Shown here: piece after piece, positions 19,124 to 30,600 of the stretch
Numbering within the stretch: the first letter of the stretch is position 1
Layout: each line of letters opens with the position of its first letter
Source: Flammeovirga sp. SJP92
GTDB taxonomy: Bacteria; Bacteroidota; Bacteroidia; Cytophagales; Flammeovirgaceae
DNA length: 64,000 nucleotides
Assembly (NCBI RefSeq): GCF_001583495.1
Contig: NZ_LQAQ01000019.1
Location: forward strand, 178,836-242,835
Reading direction: 5' to 3'
Notes under the pieces: generated by a model
What the model saw: only the letters and a program-made list of their open reading frames with translations
Databases searched by the model: none
What the model was told of the DNA's origin: nothing
Translations under genes and position numbers: made by a program

Positions 19124-19588
19124 TTAGCAGTTACAGTTTCCGTCTTCACAAGAATCTGCATCACAAACCTCAACTAACTCGATGTCAAAGTTAAGATCTT
19201 TACCTGCCATTGGAGAGTTAGCATCAACTTTGATGATCTCTTCAGTTAATTCAACTACTGTTGCAGGAATTGGACCTTGTGGGCTTTGAAGACCGATTTG
19301 GTCACCTACGTTAGGGTTCATATCTGCAGGAATATCGCTACGCTTGAATTCGATGATTAAATCTTCTCTAGCAGGACCGTAAGCTTGGTCAGAAGGGATG
19401 TTTACAGTTTTCTTCTCACCTACTTTCATACCATCTACAGCTGCGTCGAAACCTGGGATCATTTGTCCCGCACCTAATGTAAATGCGATAGGCTCACCGC
19501 GCTCTACTGAAGAATCAAATTGAGAACCGTCGTTTAAAGTACCAACATAGTGCACTTTTACTTTATCACCTTTTTTTGCTACTGACAT
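19124..19588 (-). CDS. FKBP-type peptidyl-prolyl isomerase, SlyD-like, with Cys-rich tail
   Basis: This 154-residue protein has the SlyD/FKBP layout. The N-terminal FKBP strand GDKVKVHYVGTLNDGSQFDSS is followed by the flap insertion (IPSDQAYGPAREDLI to about 130), then a C-terminal Cys/Asp tail CDADSCEDGNCNC at 142-154. SlyD proteins isomerise Xaa-Pro bonds, act as chaperones and, through such tails, bind nickel or other metals. No signal peptide, so cytoplasmic. Transcribed alone from a consensus promoter. Confidence 0.92.
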   Translation of the reverse strand: MSVAKKGDKVKVHYVGTLNDGSQFDSSVERGEPIAFTLGAGQMIPGFDAAVDGMKVGEKKTVNIPSDQAYGPAREDLIIEFKRSDIPADMNPNVGDQIGLQSPQGPIPATVVELTEEIIKVDANSPMAGKDLNFDIELVEVCDADSCEDGNCNC

Positions 19589-19633
19589 TGTATTATCTTT
19601 TAACTTAAAGAGCGAACCTACGCTCTAGGGACG

Positions 19634-19664
19634 CAAAGTTACTAAGATGTTGATAGTAAACAAG
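19634..19664 (-). promoter_or_regulatory. Promoter of the SlyD-like FKBP gene
   Basis: Minus strand CTTG (19664-19661), 19-base spacer, TAACTTTG (19641-19634). The -7 box is perfect and the -33 box has three of four bases. Leader of about 40 bases. Confidence 0.7.
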
Positions 19665-19860
19665 ATCTTATTAAAAGATATTTAAAAGAGTTTGCTCAGA
19701 TTATATTTCATTTATAAATAATAGTAAGTGAGTGGTTGTTTTTCGATCTTCTAAGTGGTTAAGAGAGTAGTTATTTGAGATGAAAAGTAATAGACTTGAA
19801 ACTAAGTTTCAGAACATTTATAGTTTTGAAAATCAAGAGATTTCTGGAGATCAATAGAGG

Positions 19861-19888
19861 AAGAATGATGCTAACGCCTAACGTTCTT
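19861..19888. repeat. Palindromic module of the GCTTAA-core family
   Basis: Arms AAGAATG and CGTTCTT (one T-G pair) enclose ATGCTAACGCCTAA. The core resembles that of the modules at 41.4, 41.8, 42.7, 56.8 and 58.4 kb, while the arms differ but still pair. Confidence 0.65.
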
Positions 19889-20015
19889 ACCAGTGTTTTT
19901 TCCTTTTGATTAGCAATCAGTCAACCATTATGCTGTACCTCCCCCGGCCTTGAAGGGAAAAGCGTTAAGAATTTCATGGAGTGAGCCGTTAAAAATGATT
20001 TTCTTGTTTGAGCGC

Positions 20016-20229
20016 AGCGAGTTTAAAATCATTTAGGCGAAAGGAATGGAATTTAGCTTTTGACTTCTAAGCCTTGAATTTTTTGCTTCGTTTTTGTTTC
20101 AAGACAAAAATGAAGAAGAGGAAGCGAGTTTAAAATCATTTAGGCGAAAGGAATGGAATTTAGCTTTTGACTTCTAAGCCTTGAATTTTTTGCTTCGTTT
20201 TTGTTTCAAGACAAAAATGAAGAAGAGGA
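20016..20229. repeat. Perfect 107-bp tandem duplication
   Basis: Bases 20016-20122 and 20123-20229 are identical by eye. Each unit contains an internal near-palindrome (TTTTTGT / ACAAAAA around TTCAAG). A diverged inverted relative of the right part occurs at about 37786-37855, so the unit derives from a dispersed repeat. Confidence 0.9.
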
Positions 20230-20312
20230 CAGCTTGAAAGTAGAACGTACAAAACGTGTAGAAATATAGATTGAAAATTGATAGTCATTTCATTTACAGC
20301 ATAGGAAATACT

Positions 20313-20360
20313 GAAAAAAAGAAAAGCTTAAAATCATCAAAATTGATTCTAAGCTTTTCC
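20313..20360 (-). terminator. Terminator downstream of the DUF4177-like gene
   Basis: A long stem (GAAAAGCTTA..ATCA / TGAT..TAAGCTTTTC) with a T-run on the minus-strand side, about 150 bases past the stop of the small gene at 20509. Confidence 0.7.
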
Positions 20361-20508
20361 AAAAAAAGTTGAATAGAAAATATCTGGATTTATATCACAT
20401 TGGTGAATGATACAATTTAATAGCGATGTTGATTTTCTATTTTACATTAATTCCATACTATCATTAATGCTAAAAATCAGATACAGAAAGAATAGATGTT
20501 GTTTTTGG

Positions 20509-20757
20509 TTACTTTTCAAAGACAATAACTAAACCTTCAGTGTAGCTGAAACCCCAGCCACCTGTACCAACATTACTTGAGCTTGCAGAAACCAATGGCG
20601 TAATGCTTACTAACTTAAAACCTTCAGCAGCATGTGCCTGAATGCATTCGTCTACAGAAGCAGATGTTTCTTCACCGCTTACTTTCACTGAACGCAATCT
20701 ATCAGAGGTTGTTCTTCTTGACTCTTTTTTTGTTTTTAAATGAACAGTCTTGTACAT
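20509..20757 (-). CDS. Small DUF4177-like protein
   Basis: The ATG at 20757 gives an 82-residue protein starting MYKTVHLKTKKES; an upstream start would overlap the neighbouring methyltransferase gene and looks wrong. The pattern of an N-terminal strand, a helix with CIQAHAAEGFKLVSITP and a C-terminal strand LVIVFEK fits the DUF4177 fold, where a 'GWxLVS' helix-strand unit is typical. Function unknown, cytoplasmic. It begins 10 bases after the methyltransferase stop and may be in its operon. Confidence 0.7.
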   Translation of the reverse strand: MYKTVHLKTKKESRRTTSDRLRSVKVSGEETSASVDECIQAHAAEGFKLVSITPLVSASSSNVGTGGWGFSYTEGLVIVFEK

Positions 20758-20767
20758 AATTATAGGT

Positions 20768-21952
20768 TTATTTATTAATTCGTTCGCACAATAATAACAC
20801 TTTTTCGTCACTCATTACAGTGGTTGCAAATATGTAATCATTTCCGCCCTCTTTCAATTTAAGTTTTTTCCTCAATTGATCCACAGTTTGAGGGAAATTT
20901 CTTACTGTTAAATTTGCTTTCATTCCGGGAAGTAATTTTTGTAAAGCTTTCTTCTGTACTTGAGATTTGGCTTTAATTTTAAATTTACGTCCTGGGAAAT
21001 CTTCCACTAATTTTTGTGATGTGTAAAGGTGGGAATTCGTCCCCAACTTTTTTAATTCATACTGCTGTGCTATACTCTTAAAACCTCCTCCTTTCATCAC
21101 TGCGGCATTCGGTTCATATAAAAACTGCTCTAATGCGGTTGCTAGTTCTACTTTCTGATATTCCTCTTCTTCCAGTTGAAATAGGAATTCAGTTTTGGAT
21201 TGGTTTTTAGGGAAATCTACACAATGAATCAAAGTATTATCATCATAATTCTTATTTATCAAGAACAATACCTCCTTGCACTCATTTTCGACTGAAATCA
21301 CAAAAACATGCGAAACTGACCCCAATTCTCTCACTCCTTGCTTGATATCAATCATTGGAGACAGTTTCACTAGTATTTTATCTGCTTTTTCAAAAAGCAA
21401 TTCTTTTAATGCTATAACGTCAGGCTCACAGTCAGATATACCGACCATTTTATTATTCTGTGCATCTCTTCGAGCGGGATCAAGGTAAATTGCCGTCAGT
21501 TTTGAGGCGTGAGTACGCAACCACTCCACACTATCTCCAGCATTCACTTCAATATTATTTTTCTCCAATGCAGTGAAATTGAGCTTTGCAATCTCCGCTA
21601 AGTCCTCTTGACGTTCATAGTAATATACTTTTTGAAAAACATCCGAAAAAGCCCAATCATCAATACCCATTCCTCCCGTAAGGTCAGCCAGTATTTCTCC
21701 TTTTAAAATGCTTGCTTTGAACTTTGCAGTTTGTTCAGATGAACTTTGCTCTAATGGAATTTTATTGGGGTAGATAATATTTTCATTGGCATACCAAGTC
21801 GGCAGCTTTTTCTTTGCTTTTTGTCTTGATGTAATTTGATGCGCTGCAATTTTACCATCTACTCCTTCTAAAGACGCGGCTTTGAAAATCACTTTTGATG
21901 GATCTTCATTTTCATGCTCCAGAATAAATTGTTTTGTAGCCTGATTGATCAT
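20768..21952 (-). CDS. Class I SAM-dependent methyltransferase with C-terminal THUMP-like domain
   Basis: This 394-residue protein has an N-terminal helical region and a Rossmann SAM-binding motif LADLTGGMGID at about 88-98. IYLDPARRD at about 154-162 occupies the position of motif IV. The C-terminal THUMP-like part (KANLTVRNFPQTVDQLRKKLKLKEGG, about 335-394) suggests an RNA substrate. This family is widespread in Bacteroidetes next to unrelated housekeeping genes; the target base is unknown. It follows buk by 3 bases, so it is probably the third gene of a ptb-buk operon. Confidence 0.83.
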   Translation of the reverse strand: MINQATKQFILEHENEDPSKVIFKAASLEGVDGKIAAHQITSRQKAKKKLPTWYANENIIYPNKIPLEQSSSEQTAKFKASILKGEILADLTGGMGIDDWAFSDVFQKVYYYERQEDLAEIAKLNFTALEKNNIEVNAGDSVEWLRTHASKLTAIYLDPARRDAQNNKMVGISDCEPDVIALKELLFEKADKILVKLSPMIDIKQGVRELGSVSHVFVISVENECKEVLFLINKNYDDNTLIHCVDFPKNQSKTEFLFQLEEEEYQKVELATALEQFLYEPNAAVMKGGGFKSIAQQYELKKLGTNSHLYTSQKLVEDFPGRKFKIKAKSQVQKKALQKLLPGMKANLTVRNFPQTVDQLRKKLKLKEGGNDYIFATTVMSDEKVLLLCERINK

Positions 21953-21955
21953 ATA

Positions 21956-23035
21956 TTAGAAAATTGTCTCTCCGTATAACTTTGGTGTTGTTGCTCCATT
22001 CAAAACTCTCAGCCCATTCATAGCAAGGGCTTTCATCTCATCTTCTCCTGGATAAACATGAACAGGGGCAATATAATCAACTTTATTTTTAATTTTATCA
22101 GTCAACCATTTACCATAGGCCAATCCACCTGTTAATAAAATCCCATCCACTTTATTTTCTAATGGTATTACCAAAGAAGCTATTTCTTTTGAGATTTGAT
22201 AGATCATCGCTTCCATTACTTCTCTTTCTTTGGAAGGTTTTTCGATGGCTAATTCTTCTACCTTTTTAGCATCAATAGTCCCTAAATAGGCAAACATTCC
22301 ACCTTTTCCTACCAGCATTTCCATCATCTGCTGTTGAGTATAAGCGCCGCTGAATGCCGCTCTGATAATATCGCCTACAGGCAATGAACCACTTCTTTCC
22401 GGTGAAAAAGGACCTGATCCATCCAAAGCTTGATTCACATCAATGACTTGCCCTTTGGCATGTGCCGCTACAGAAATTCCTCCACCAAGGTGAGCAATGA
22501 TCAGATTAAGATCTTCATAATTTGCTCCTTCTCTTGATGCATGTTCCCTGCCAATTGCCTTTTGGTTTAAAGCATGAAATACAGAAGATTTAGGAAATTT
22601 GGGATGCCCAGACATACGTGCTATATCTGATAGTTCATCTACTACCACAGGATCTGCAATACATGCTTTTATTTTTAAAGGAGAAGCGATATCAAATGCA
22701 ATTTTAGCGGCAAAATTACTTGCATGCTTCTTTGGCGTTTCCTTCAAATCATGCAGCAAGTTATTGTCTACCAAATAAACGCCCGAAGAAATGGGTTTAC
22801 TCAAACCTCCTCTTGCCATAGCAATATCAAGACTTTCTAGAGCGATGCCTTCCTCTTTTAAGAATGAAAGCACTTTTTCCTTTCTGAAATTAAGTTGTGC
22901 TTCTTCTTCCTGATATTTTGACAGTTCTTCCGATGAATGCCTTAAAGTCTTTTCTATAATTTCTTTGTTCCCTTCAAAAACAGCCACTTTTGTGGATGTA
23001 GATCCAGGGTTTATCACTAAGATTCTGTTATTCAT
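21956..23035 (-). CDS. buk: Butyrate kinase
   Basis: This 359-residue member of the acetate/butyrate kinase (ASKHA) family has the N-terminal phosphate loop LVINPGSTSTKVAVFEG, the HLGGGISVAAH signature at about 182-192, and the DGSGPFSPERSG segment typical of butyrate kinases. It converts butyryl phosphate (or branched acyl phosphates) plus ADP to the acid plus ATP. It is paired with ptb 3 bases upstream, the classic ptb-buk arrangement. Confidence 0.95.
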   Translation of the reverse strand: MNNRILVINPGSTSTKVAVFEGNKEIIEKTLRHSSEELSKYQEEEAQLNFRKEKVLSFLKEEGIALESLDIAMARGGLSKPISSGVYLVDNNLLHDLKETPKKHASNFAAKIAFDIASPLKIKACIADPVVVDELSDIARMSGHPKFPKSSVFHALNQKAIGREHASREGANYEDLNLIIAHLGGGISVAAHAKGQVIDVNQALDGSGPFSPERSGSLPVGDIIRAAFSGAYTQQQMMEMLVGKGGMFAYLGTIDAKKVEELAIEKPSKEREVMEAMIYQISKEIASLVIPLENKVDGILLTGGLAYGKWLTDKIKNKVDYIAPVHVYPGEDEMKALAMNGLRVLNGATTPKLYGETIF

Positions 23036-23038
23036 AGT

Positions 23039-23947
23039 TTAAAATTCAATTGATGCGGCCGCCAAACGGATACTGTTTAGTTTTGTCTCCATTGAGTCAG
23101 CTCTTGAAGTCAATACAATGGGTGCTTTTGCACCTAAAATAATGGAAGCCACTTTTGCACTCGCAAAGAATACAAACGCTTTATACAACACATTACCGGC
23201 TTCAATATCTGGCACCAATAATAAATCTGCATCACCTGCTACCACCCCCTTAATACCTTTATGTGACGATGATTCTTGACTAATCGCATTATCAAAAGCC
23301 AATGGACCATCAATCTCACAATTTCTGATCTGACCTCTGTTGGCCATAATAGTCAATAATGCAGCATCTAATGTAGCTGGCATTTTTTCATTGACCATCT
23401 CAACAGCGGCAAGCGCTGCCACTTTAGGCTTCTGAATTCCAATTTTTCTCAGGAAATCAATGGCGTTGTTCAAAATACCAATCTTTGTCTCCAAGTCAGG
23501 AGCAATGTTCATGGCTACATCTGTCAGTGCTAAAGGTTTGTGATAAGCAGGAAGATCAAATAATGCGAGGTGAGAGATAACCCTGCTCTTCTTTAAGCCC
23601 CAATCCTTGTTCAAAACGCCTCTCATCAGTTCGGCTGTTGACAAGTGTCCTTTCATTAAAAAATCAGCTTTTCCATCATGAATTAATGAAACGGATGTTT
23701 TAACCATTTCTTTTACATCAATAGCATGAAAAATTTCTACTTCCTCTCCGAAAGAAATGTTAAGTTCATTACAAACGTTTTGGATGTCATGTTTGTTACC
23801 CACCAAAACAGGTTCGATGATGTTGGCTTTGTAAGCTTTATGCACTGCCTCTAATGCGTTGTCATCTGCAGCTGCACATAAAACTAATCTACGTTTGGCC
23901 GTTTGAGCATTTAAAATATCAACTAGTTCAGAAATACTCTTAAGCAT
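23039..23947 (-). CDS. ptb: Phosphate butyryltransferase
   Basis: This 302-residue protein of the PTA/PTB family (KADFLMKGHLSTAELMRGVL, ALTDVAMNIAPDLETK, LLVPDIEAGNVLYKAF) transfers butyryl or branched acyl groups from CoA to phosphate. With Buk it makes ATP from acyl-CoA in fermentation or amino-acid breakdown; run in reverse it could activate short or branched acids. First gene of the ptb-buk-methyltransferase run. No consensus promoter was found upstream. Confidence 0.95.
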   Translation of the reverse strand: MLKSISELVDILNAQTAKRRLVLCAAADDNALEAVHKAYKANIIEPVLVGNKHDIQNVCNELNISFGEEVEIFHAIDVKEMVKTSVSLIHDGKADFLMKGHLSTAELMRGVLNKDWGLKKSRVISHLALFDLPAYHKPLALTDVAMNIAPDLETKIGILNNAIDFLRKIGIQKPKVAALAAVEMVNEKMPATLDAALLTIMANRGQIRNCEIDGPLAFDNAISQESSSHKGIKGVVAGDADLLLVPDIEAGNVLYKAFVFFASAKVASIILGAKAPIVLTSRADSMETKLNSIRLAAASIEF

Positions 23948-24060
23948 AATAAATAATGGTTAGTATGTATATATGTATGGTAAATCAAACCTCTGCTTGT
24001 AAGTGCTACAAATGGTTTGACTGTATATGGTTTCGCAATTTACAACTTTTAAGACACTGT

Positions 24061-24444
24061 CTACAAAGGTATTACTTCTAAAATTGAATACGCTTTTTCA
24101 AATTCAGAAACTTTCACCTGTACATGTTCTCCTACTTGACATGGTATCTCGCCTCTAAATCGAGCAGATAACTTTGTTCCCACCTTTGGGTACCTTGTTA
24201 CACCCGGTCCACAACCGTCAAGTGATTTCACAAAGAAGATCACCCCTCCGCCTTCAATCATCAACACCTCTCCATAAAAAACACAAGTACCCGGCGTTAC
24301 ATGCAAACTATTATCGTCTGCAACAACTTGCCCTTGACTGTCCCCTCCTACAATCTGAACTTGGTGTGATTTACATCCATAAGCGAAGCAGAAAAATACT
24401 GTAATTAAAAGATAATGGAGTGTTTTCATTTGGTTGATTTTCAT
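24061..24444 (-). CDS. Small putative lipoprotein
   Basis: 127 residues; a second in-frame ATG five codons in (24429) gives an equally good lipoprotein signal with the box AYGC before KSH. The mature part is short and beta-rich, with Cys residues (CVFYGE, GCGPGV, PCQVGE) that could form disulfides. No family was recognised. Located alone between ptb and the giant T9SS protein. Confidence 0.6.
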   Translation of the reverse strand: MKINQMKTLHYLLITVFFCFAYGCKSHQVQIVGGDSQGQVVADDNSLHVTPGTCVFYGEVLMIEGGGVIFFVKSLDGCGPGVTRYPKVGTKLSARFRGEIPCQVGEHVQVKVSEFEKAYSILEVIPL

Positions 24445-24556
24445 GCTGTAAAATAAATCGTTTTGTGTTGAAACAATGTGGATTTCAGAGCGAATTTAAG
24501 TGACGCGAATTTAATAATAACGGTTTTTACTTTTATTAAGAGATCCATTAAGAATA

Positions 24557-24590
24557 AAAGGGGATCAAGTTACTAGAACCTGATCCCCAA
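24557..24590 (-). terminator. Terminator of the giant T9SS cargo gene
   Basis: GGGGATCA / TGATCCCC with extra inner pairing (GTT / AAC) forms a hairpin followed by TTTTA on the minus strand, about 12 bases past the stop. Confidence 0.75.
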
Positions 24591-24601
24591 ATCACTCCTT
24601 A

Positions 24602-27600
24602 CTATCGCTTTATTATTGATTTCCTTATTCGCTTTCCATTCCCTGCAAACTGAACAATATACTGTCCGGAATAGAGATGCGAGATATCCAATTGAATATG
24701 ATTACTGTTGAACGTTCCTTGATATACTTTTCTGCCACTTGTACTGAAGACACTAACTTCTACTCCATTAGACCAACTATCTTCTAAATCAACGGCAAAA
24801 ACACCATTACTTGGGTTAGGGTAAACCTTAGCATCGAGCTGATCTATGAAAGCATCTAGAATTGTGGAAGATTCATGAACATATTCAAATTTAATTTCCT
24901 CACTCACTGCCGATGTAGTAAAAGCACTGATATAATAAGTATGTTTACCATCCTCAAATGAACGTCTATCTCTAAAAATATTTGAGTTCTTATCCGTGGT
25001 ACCGATTAATACTTTTTTATGTGAAGATGAGTCATAATAACAGATGTGAAAACCTTCCTCATTTCTTGAATTATCCTGCCAAGAAATTCTTAAATAATCA
25101 TCAAGCATAGTGGCTACTACCTGAGAAGGTGCTTTTACAATAACACTATCTTGATCTGACTGATCCTCTTCATCTTCTGAATCTTCATCTTCTTTCGCAG
25201 GATCTTCTTCTCCATCGTCTGTTGTATCATCGTCTTCTGAAGTATCATCATCGTCTTCACCTTCCTCTTCATCAGTCGCTGGGTCTTCCTCTTCGTCAGA
25301 CGAATCTTCATCGGTAGTATCGTCCTCCTCATTAGTATCCTCTTCATCCTCTGAACTATCCTCCTCTTCTGGATCTTCTTCTTCTTCAGGTTGAGGTATT
25401 TCCTGTCCTTTATATTTAATTTTTGCTGGATCAGATGACCCTTTTCTATTCAATCCAACAATACTATAAATGTAATCTTGATATTTATCAAAATCTGCAT
25501 CTACTACGTAAAGCTGATTTGATGGAAGTGAGGCGATTAATATTGCCGATGCAACTGCATTCTTTTGCTTTCTATACACTTCATAGCCTTCTATTATTTC
25601 AGATGAGTCATTCCATGTAATTGTGACTGTATTGTCTAATGAGTCATAATTCAAAGTTAACTGATAAGGTTTCACAGGCGATTCGATTTCCCTTTCTAAA
25701 GTAGTTGCCTCCAACTCTAAAGTATCTCCACAAATATCAAATATATAGGCATGAATACTATAGGTATAAGTTGTATTTTCAGAAAGTAAGCTATCATTAA
25801 ATATTCTGGTTTCGGCATTCACATCAGCAATAGGCTGTGGAGTACTTTCATCTTCAGATTGTCTAAAAATTCTGTAGCCATGCTCATCCGAATGCATATC
25901 TTCCCAACTAAGTTTAACAGTATGCTGTGTGGTATTTTGAATATGAAAATTAGCTAAACCAACAGGTGCAGGAGGCACTGTAGAAATGGATTTACATTCT
26001 GAATCATAATACACTCCGTTTCTCTCTGATGCCACTTTGTATGTATATTCTGTGTTCAAATTGAAATGAGCATCTGTATAACTTGTAACTGAAGCATCCA
26101 AAATAGCCAACATTTCAAATTCCTCCTCTTTTTCCTGACGATAGACGACATAATGCTCTTCTAAATCCGAAAGATCTTCCCACTGAATTTGATGTCCTCC
26201 ATTTACTTTTTCTAGGCTCGTAATCAGTGGAGCGGCAATAGGCACTTGAGCTGACACTGGCGAGCTTAAAGAATTTCCAAGAGAATTATAACTCTTAATC
26301 ACGTATTCATACACTTCTCCTTTTTCTACATCAAGATCCACAAACGTACTGTCATTGTATTCCAGTGAAGCCGCTAATGTAAATTCCGATTCCCCTGTTT
26401 TCCTTCTTAATACTTCAAACCCTAATTCATTTTCAATATTATCTTTCCACACTAATTCAATTGCATTATCCAGCGCTGTGATATTCACTTCTTCTACTGC
26501 ATTTGGTTTGGAGCTGTTGCTCATGGTATGTACAAACAGTAAATAAATACTATTCAGTTTACCCTCAAAAAGACCATTGACAGCACTGATTCTAAAGTAA
26601 TAAGTAAAGCCTTTTTTAAGACCATCTACAAGAAACGATTGCTGATTTACGTCAGTGACAAAAGAATGTGGGAAAGTTTTACCTAAATCAGTAGAGTATT
26701 CAATTAAAAAACCTGTTTCCAATGCTGAAACATCTTTCCAAGTGAATAAAATAGAGTTTGGAGTAATTTCCTCATACAATACATCTCTTGGAGCTTCCAA
26801 ACGAGTGAATATAGAAGCCGTTACTGGTGTTGACCTTCCACTTCCATTAAAAGAGGTTACTCTAATGTAATAGCGGATAGAACCTAAAGTATTATTGGTA
26901 AAATCATAAGATGTGGTATTTCGATCTACAATTGCTAATGGTACAAATCCTTTATCTGGATTTAAAGAATATTCAACATAAAAACCATCTTCTGTATCAC
27001 TTTTATCTTCCCAATTCACAGAAAGATGTCTTGTTGTACTTTGAAGTTCAACAGTCAAGTTTTCAATAGGATTTGGAATATCTTTCAATGTTGCTGATGC
27101 GATAGGTGAATTACTTGCTATACCTTCAGCACTAAATCCTTTCACTTTATAATAATACGTTTCTCCTAATGCCTTTGGTGATTTATCCACCCAATTGATT
27201 TTATCGGATGATACTTTAGTAACCACTTCATATGGTCCTTCTTGGTGTTCTGCTCTTTCTATTTCATAGCCAGAAACGTTGTCAATGCCATCCCAATCCA
27301 ATGCTATATTTTCATCAGGCAACAACGATGCGTTCAATACCGTCAGTTCATCAATTGCATTGTTTCCAGTGGTTGATCCAAATACATCAAAAGACAAATT
27401 GGTATCTGTTGCACTAAATTCTTTTGGGTCAGTCCAATCCGAATAACTTCTTCCAAAAAGATTATCAGGATCAATCAAATAAAATGTCTCCCCTTTTGTT
27501 TCCAAGTCGCCTGTACCTTTCCAAAACCAGCTTCCTTCTTTGCTATAAGACATCACAGCTGCTACAGAAATCCAATATCTGCCAGAAGAAAGTGCTACAG

Positions 27601-30600
27601 GTGTAGGTAAAATATGTGTAATTGCTCCATCATCATAGGAAGATACGGCTACATGTCCTGAGTGATATACTTCTTTGTTAGAAGGTTTGCCATTATCATC
27701 TTCAAAAATAAATACCTCAACATTTGGCACTTCTATACCTGTACTACGGCCATAGGCTTTAATTTTAGAGATGACCCAATTTTTACCCTCCGGAACTGTA
27801 ATGTCATCTGCCAAGTAGACTGCTTTTTGGAAATCAAGGAAGTACTGAGACCTATAAGTAGACCCTGTGTTATTGGTTTGAGTGTGCAAGGCTGGAATAA
27901 TATTATCTACTTTTGCTCTAAACTGAATTTTAGATGAAAGTGTATTATCATATGCTAAAAGTGTTACTTCTGCTATTCCTGTTGACGTATTGGTTTCGAT
28001 ATAAAGTGTATCATTTGAAATAGAAGTGTGAATAATGCTGGTATCTGACGTCACCACCTCAAACACTAATTCATTTTGATTTTGGGATTCAAAAATATCT
28101 CTAAGGTCTATAGCTTCTGTAATTTCACCTAAAGAATAATTACGGTCTTCTATTGTTGTTTTTACCAAAGGAGGCATTGATTGAACTCCATAATAAGAAG
28201 AGTAAATGCCGTTGGAATGTGTGGCTACAACAACCAATCCATCCTCTCTTGTTTTGATCATGGTCACTACACCATCACCAATTTCCTCTTCACCTTGCTG
28301 CATCCATTGTGTGCCTTCCGCAATACTCGACAGAGGAGCGTAATAAAGGCCAACACTTGTTCCTACAAAAAGCCCTTCTTCTCCATTTTCTGGCTGATGG
28401 AATTCTGCCCAGCGAATGGAAGGACCAGCTCCAGAACCATCTTCATTTTCTTCTAAATTACCCGATACGTGTGTCCAGTTTACGCCTCCGTCTTTCGTTT
28501 GAAAGATACTTCTTGTCTGGTAGTTAGAGTAAACCACTACAATATGATTTGCGTCTTTTGGATTGACAGCAATACATGAAACATAAGCATTCGGTAATCC
28601 TTTTCCAGAGGAAATGAAATCTACCGATGAAGTTTTTGATCTTGAATTATTGATTCTATAGATATTACCATTTCCAGTTCCTACAATGACAATATTGGCT
28701 GGAACAGTTGAGGCGGCTAATGCTGTAATTCCTCCAGAAGTAGATACATTGGAATAAGTTGACCAGCCTTTTGAAGTACCATTGAATGTATAACCTGAAT
28801 TAATACTTGATAAAGACAAGTTAAACCATAGTTTAGTTTTGGCTGGATAATACATCACATCTTCATCATTTGGATCAAGGATATACGGGTGAACAAACAA
28901 CTGACCTGTTGCATCTCTTGGCTGAATACCATCATAATCTAAAGGTCTTGAAGGATCATCACCTTTAAACCTTAAAATTTTTCCATATTGAGTACTTGTA
29001 TATCGGATATGTTCTCCTGATACAATCGCTACATAACATCCATCTCCCCCAGCGTATTCTTCTTCCCAATCTGCATTTGCAGCAGAAGCATCCGTATACC
29101 ACTTTCCATTATCCTGAAACCCTGCCAATATCCTTGCATCACCTGCAGTTCCTTCATCAATTGCAATAGCATAAGCTTGAGTAGTATAATAGCCGTTGTT
29201 TAGGAATTCCCATTGCACTTCTTTCGCCATAATATTGATTGATTTTGAAACACCTCCATCATGGCTTGTAATTACTATATCAGGGTTGGATGGTAAGAAA
29301 ACCATCGCATGATTATCAGGGTGATGATTCTTGTATTGACTCACATTATTGGCTGGTGCATAACCTCCTATCCATGTTGTATTAGTTGTACTTGAAAAAC
29401 CATCTGTAGATCTGTAAAGATTAGTACTTCCAATAAAGACAACATTCTCATCATTGGGTTTCACTTCTATATATTGATTATAACTTCCTTGTGAAAGGTC
29501 TCCAACATAACCGCCATATGCAGGAAGGTTTTGAGTGCGGTCCTCCCATGTACCTGTTGAAACGGTGTATTTGAATAGCATATGGTTTCCTGTTCCTTTT
29601 CCAGGTGTATGTGCAAAGAAATAAACCACATCTGAATTAGATGGAGCAGAAGAAATGACTGTCCTGTTTAAATTAATGGCCGCCACCTGTGATGGTGTTA
29701 TTTCAGTCCATTGCTCCCCATCTTCCGACATGAAGTAACCATGATTCGAAAGCGTCGCAAATAGTTTCCCTGAAGCATCCGTTTCTAATTCAGCATAAAT
29801 GGAATGCTCGTTATCAATAACTTTATTCCAAGTAACACCACCATCGACGGATCTTGAAATTCCTCCTTGATGTGCTACATAAATTCCTCCATCATTATGA
29901 ATTACAATACTTGAGGTATATTGGAAATCTCCTCCTGAAATGGTAGGGTCGAAAGTGGTTCCAGATAAAGAAGTCCATGAAACACCTCCATCGGTAGATT
30001 TATATATTCCATTACCTCTGTAAACTGCTCCTCCACCAGAAGCTGAATTACCATAAACCTCACCCGAACCATAATACCAAACGTTAGAAAAATGTGGTCT
30101 TGGGTCTTGTGCAATACAGGTAATACTTTGACGGTCCGTTGGCTCAGTTACTTTTGTCCAGCTCGTTCCTCCATCAATTGAACGCCATAACCCACCGGCA
30201 ACACCTCCGGCTAAAATAATGTTCTCATTTGTTTGATCTATTGCTAACGCTCTTGTTCTACCTCCCACATTAAAAGGGCCTCTTTTTAGCCATTGCGGTG
30301 TATTCAGATTGGAAGCTGATAGATTAGAAAGTCTAGCGTTCTGGAAATGTATATTCTGAATGAATGCCTTTTCCTGATCAAAAATATTAGCCGGAATTTC
30401 ATGTGTGATTGGATTTTCCAACATTAAATGCTCAAACTGTTGACGAGCAATGGGATCATCTTTCAATCTTTTAAACTTATGATAAACGGGTTCTTCTCCT
30501 GTTATATCTTCTATGATATCTTGGCCTAAAACGGGTACATTCAGGCATAGGAGTGTAGCGATGATAAACAGCAATTTCTGGTAGAAAAATGCTGAAGTAG

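Larger units (their letters stand above)
19665..20508. other. Long non-coding region with repeats
   Basis: About 840 bases without a credible gene. It holds one palindromic module at 19861-19888, a perfect 107-bp tandem duplication at 20016-20229 and a strong hairpin at 20321-20359. The remainder is AT-rich with no recognised feature. Confidence 0.6.

Noticed and set aside
20016..20229. Possible CRISPR array
   Set aside because: The two units are directly adjacent with no spacers, and no cas genes are present.
25135..25347. Minus-strand 70-residue Met/Lys-rich ORF within the giant cargo gene
   Set aside because: It is the shifted-frame shadow of the Asp/Glu codon tract.
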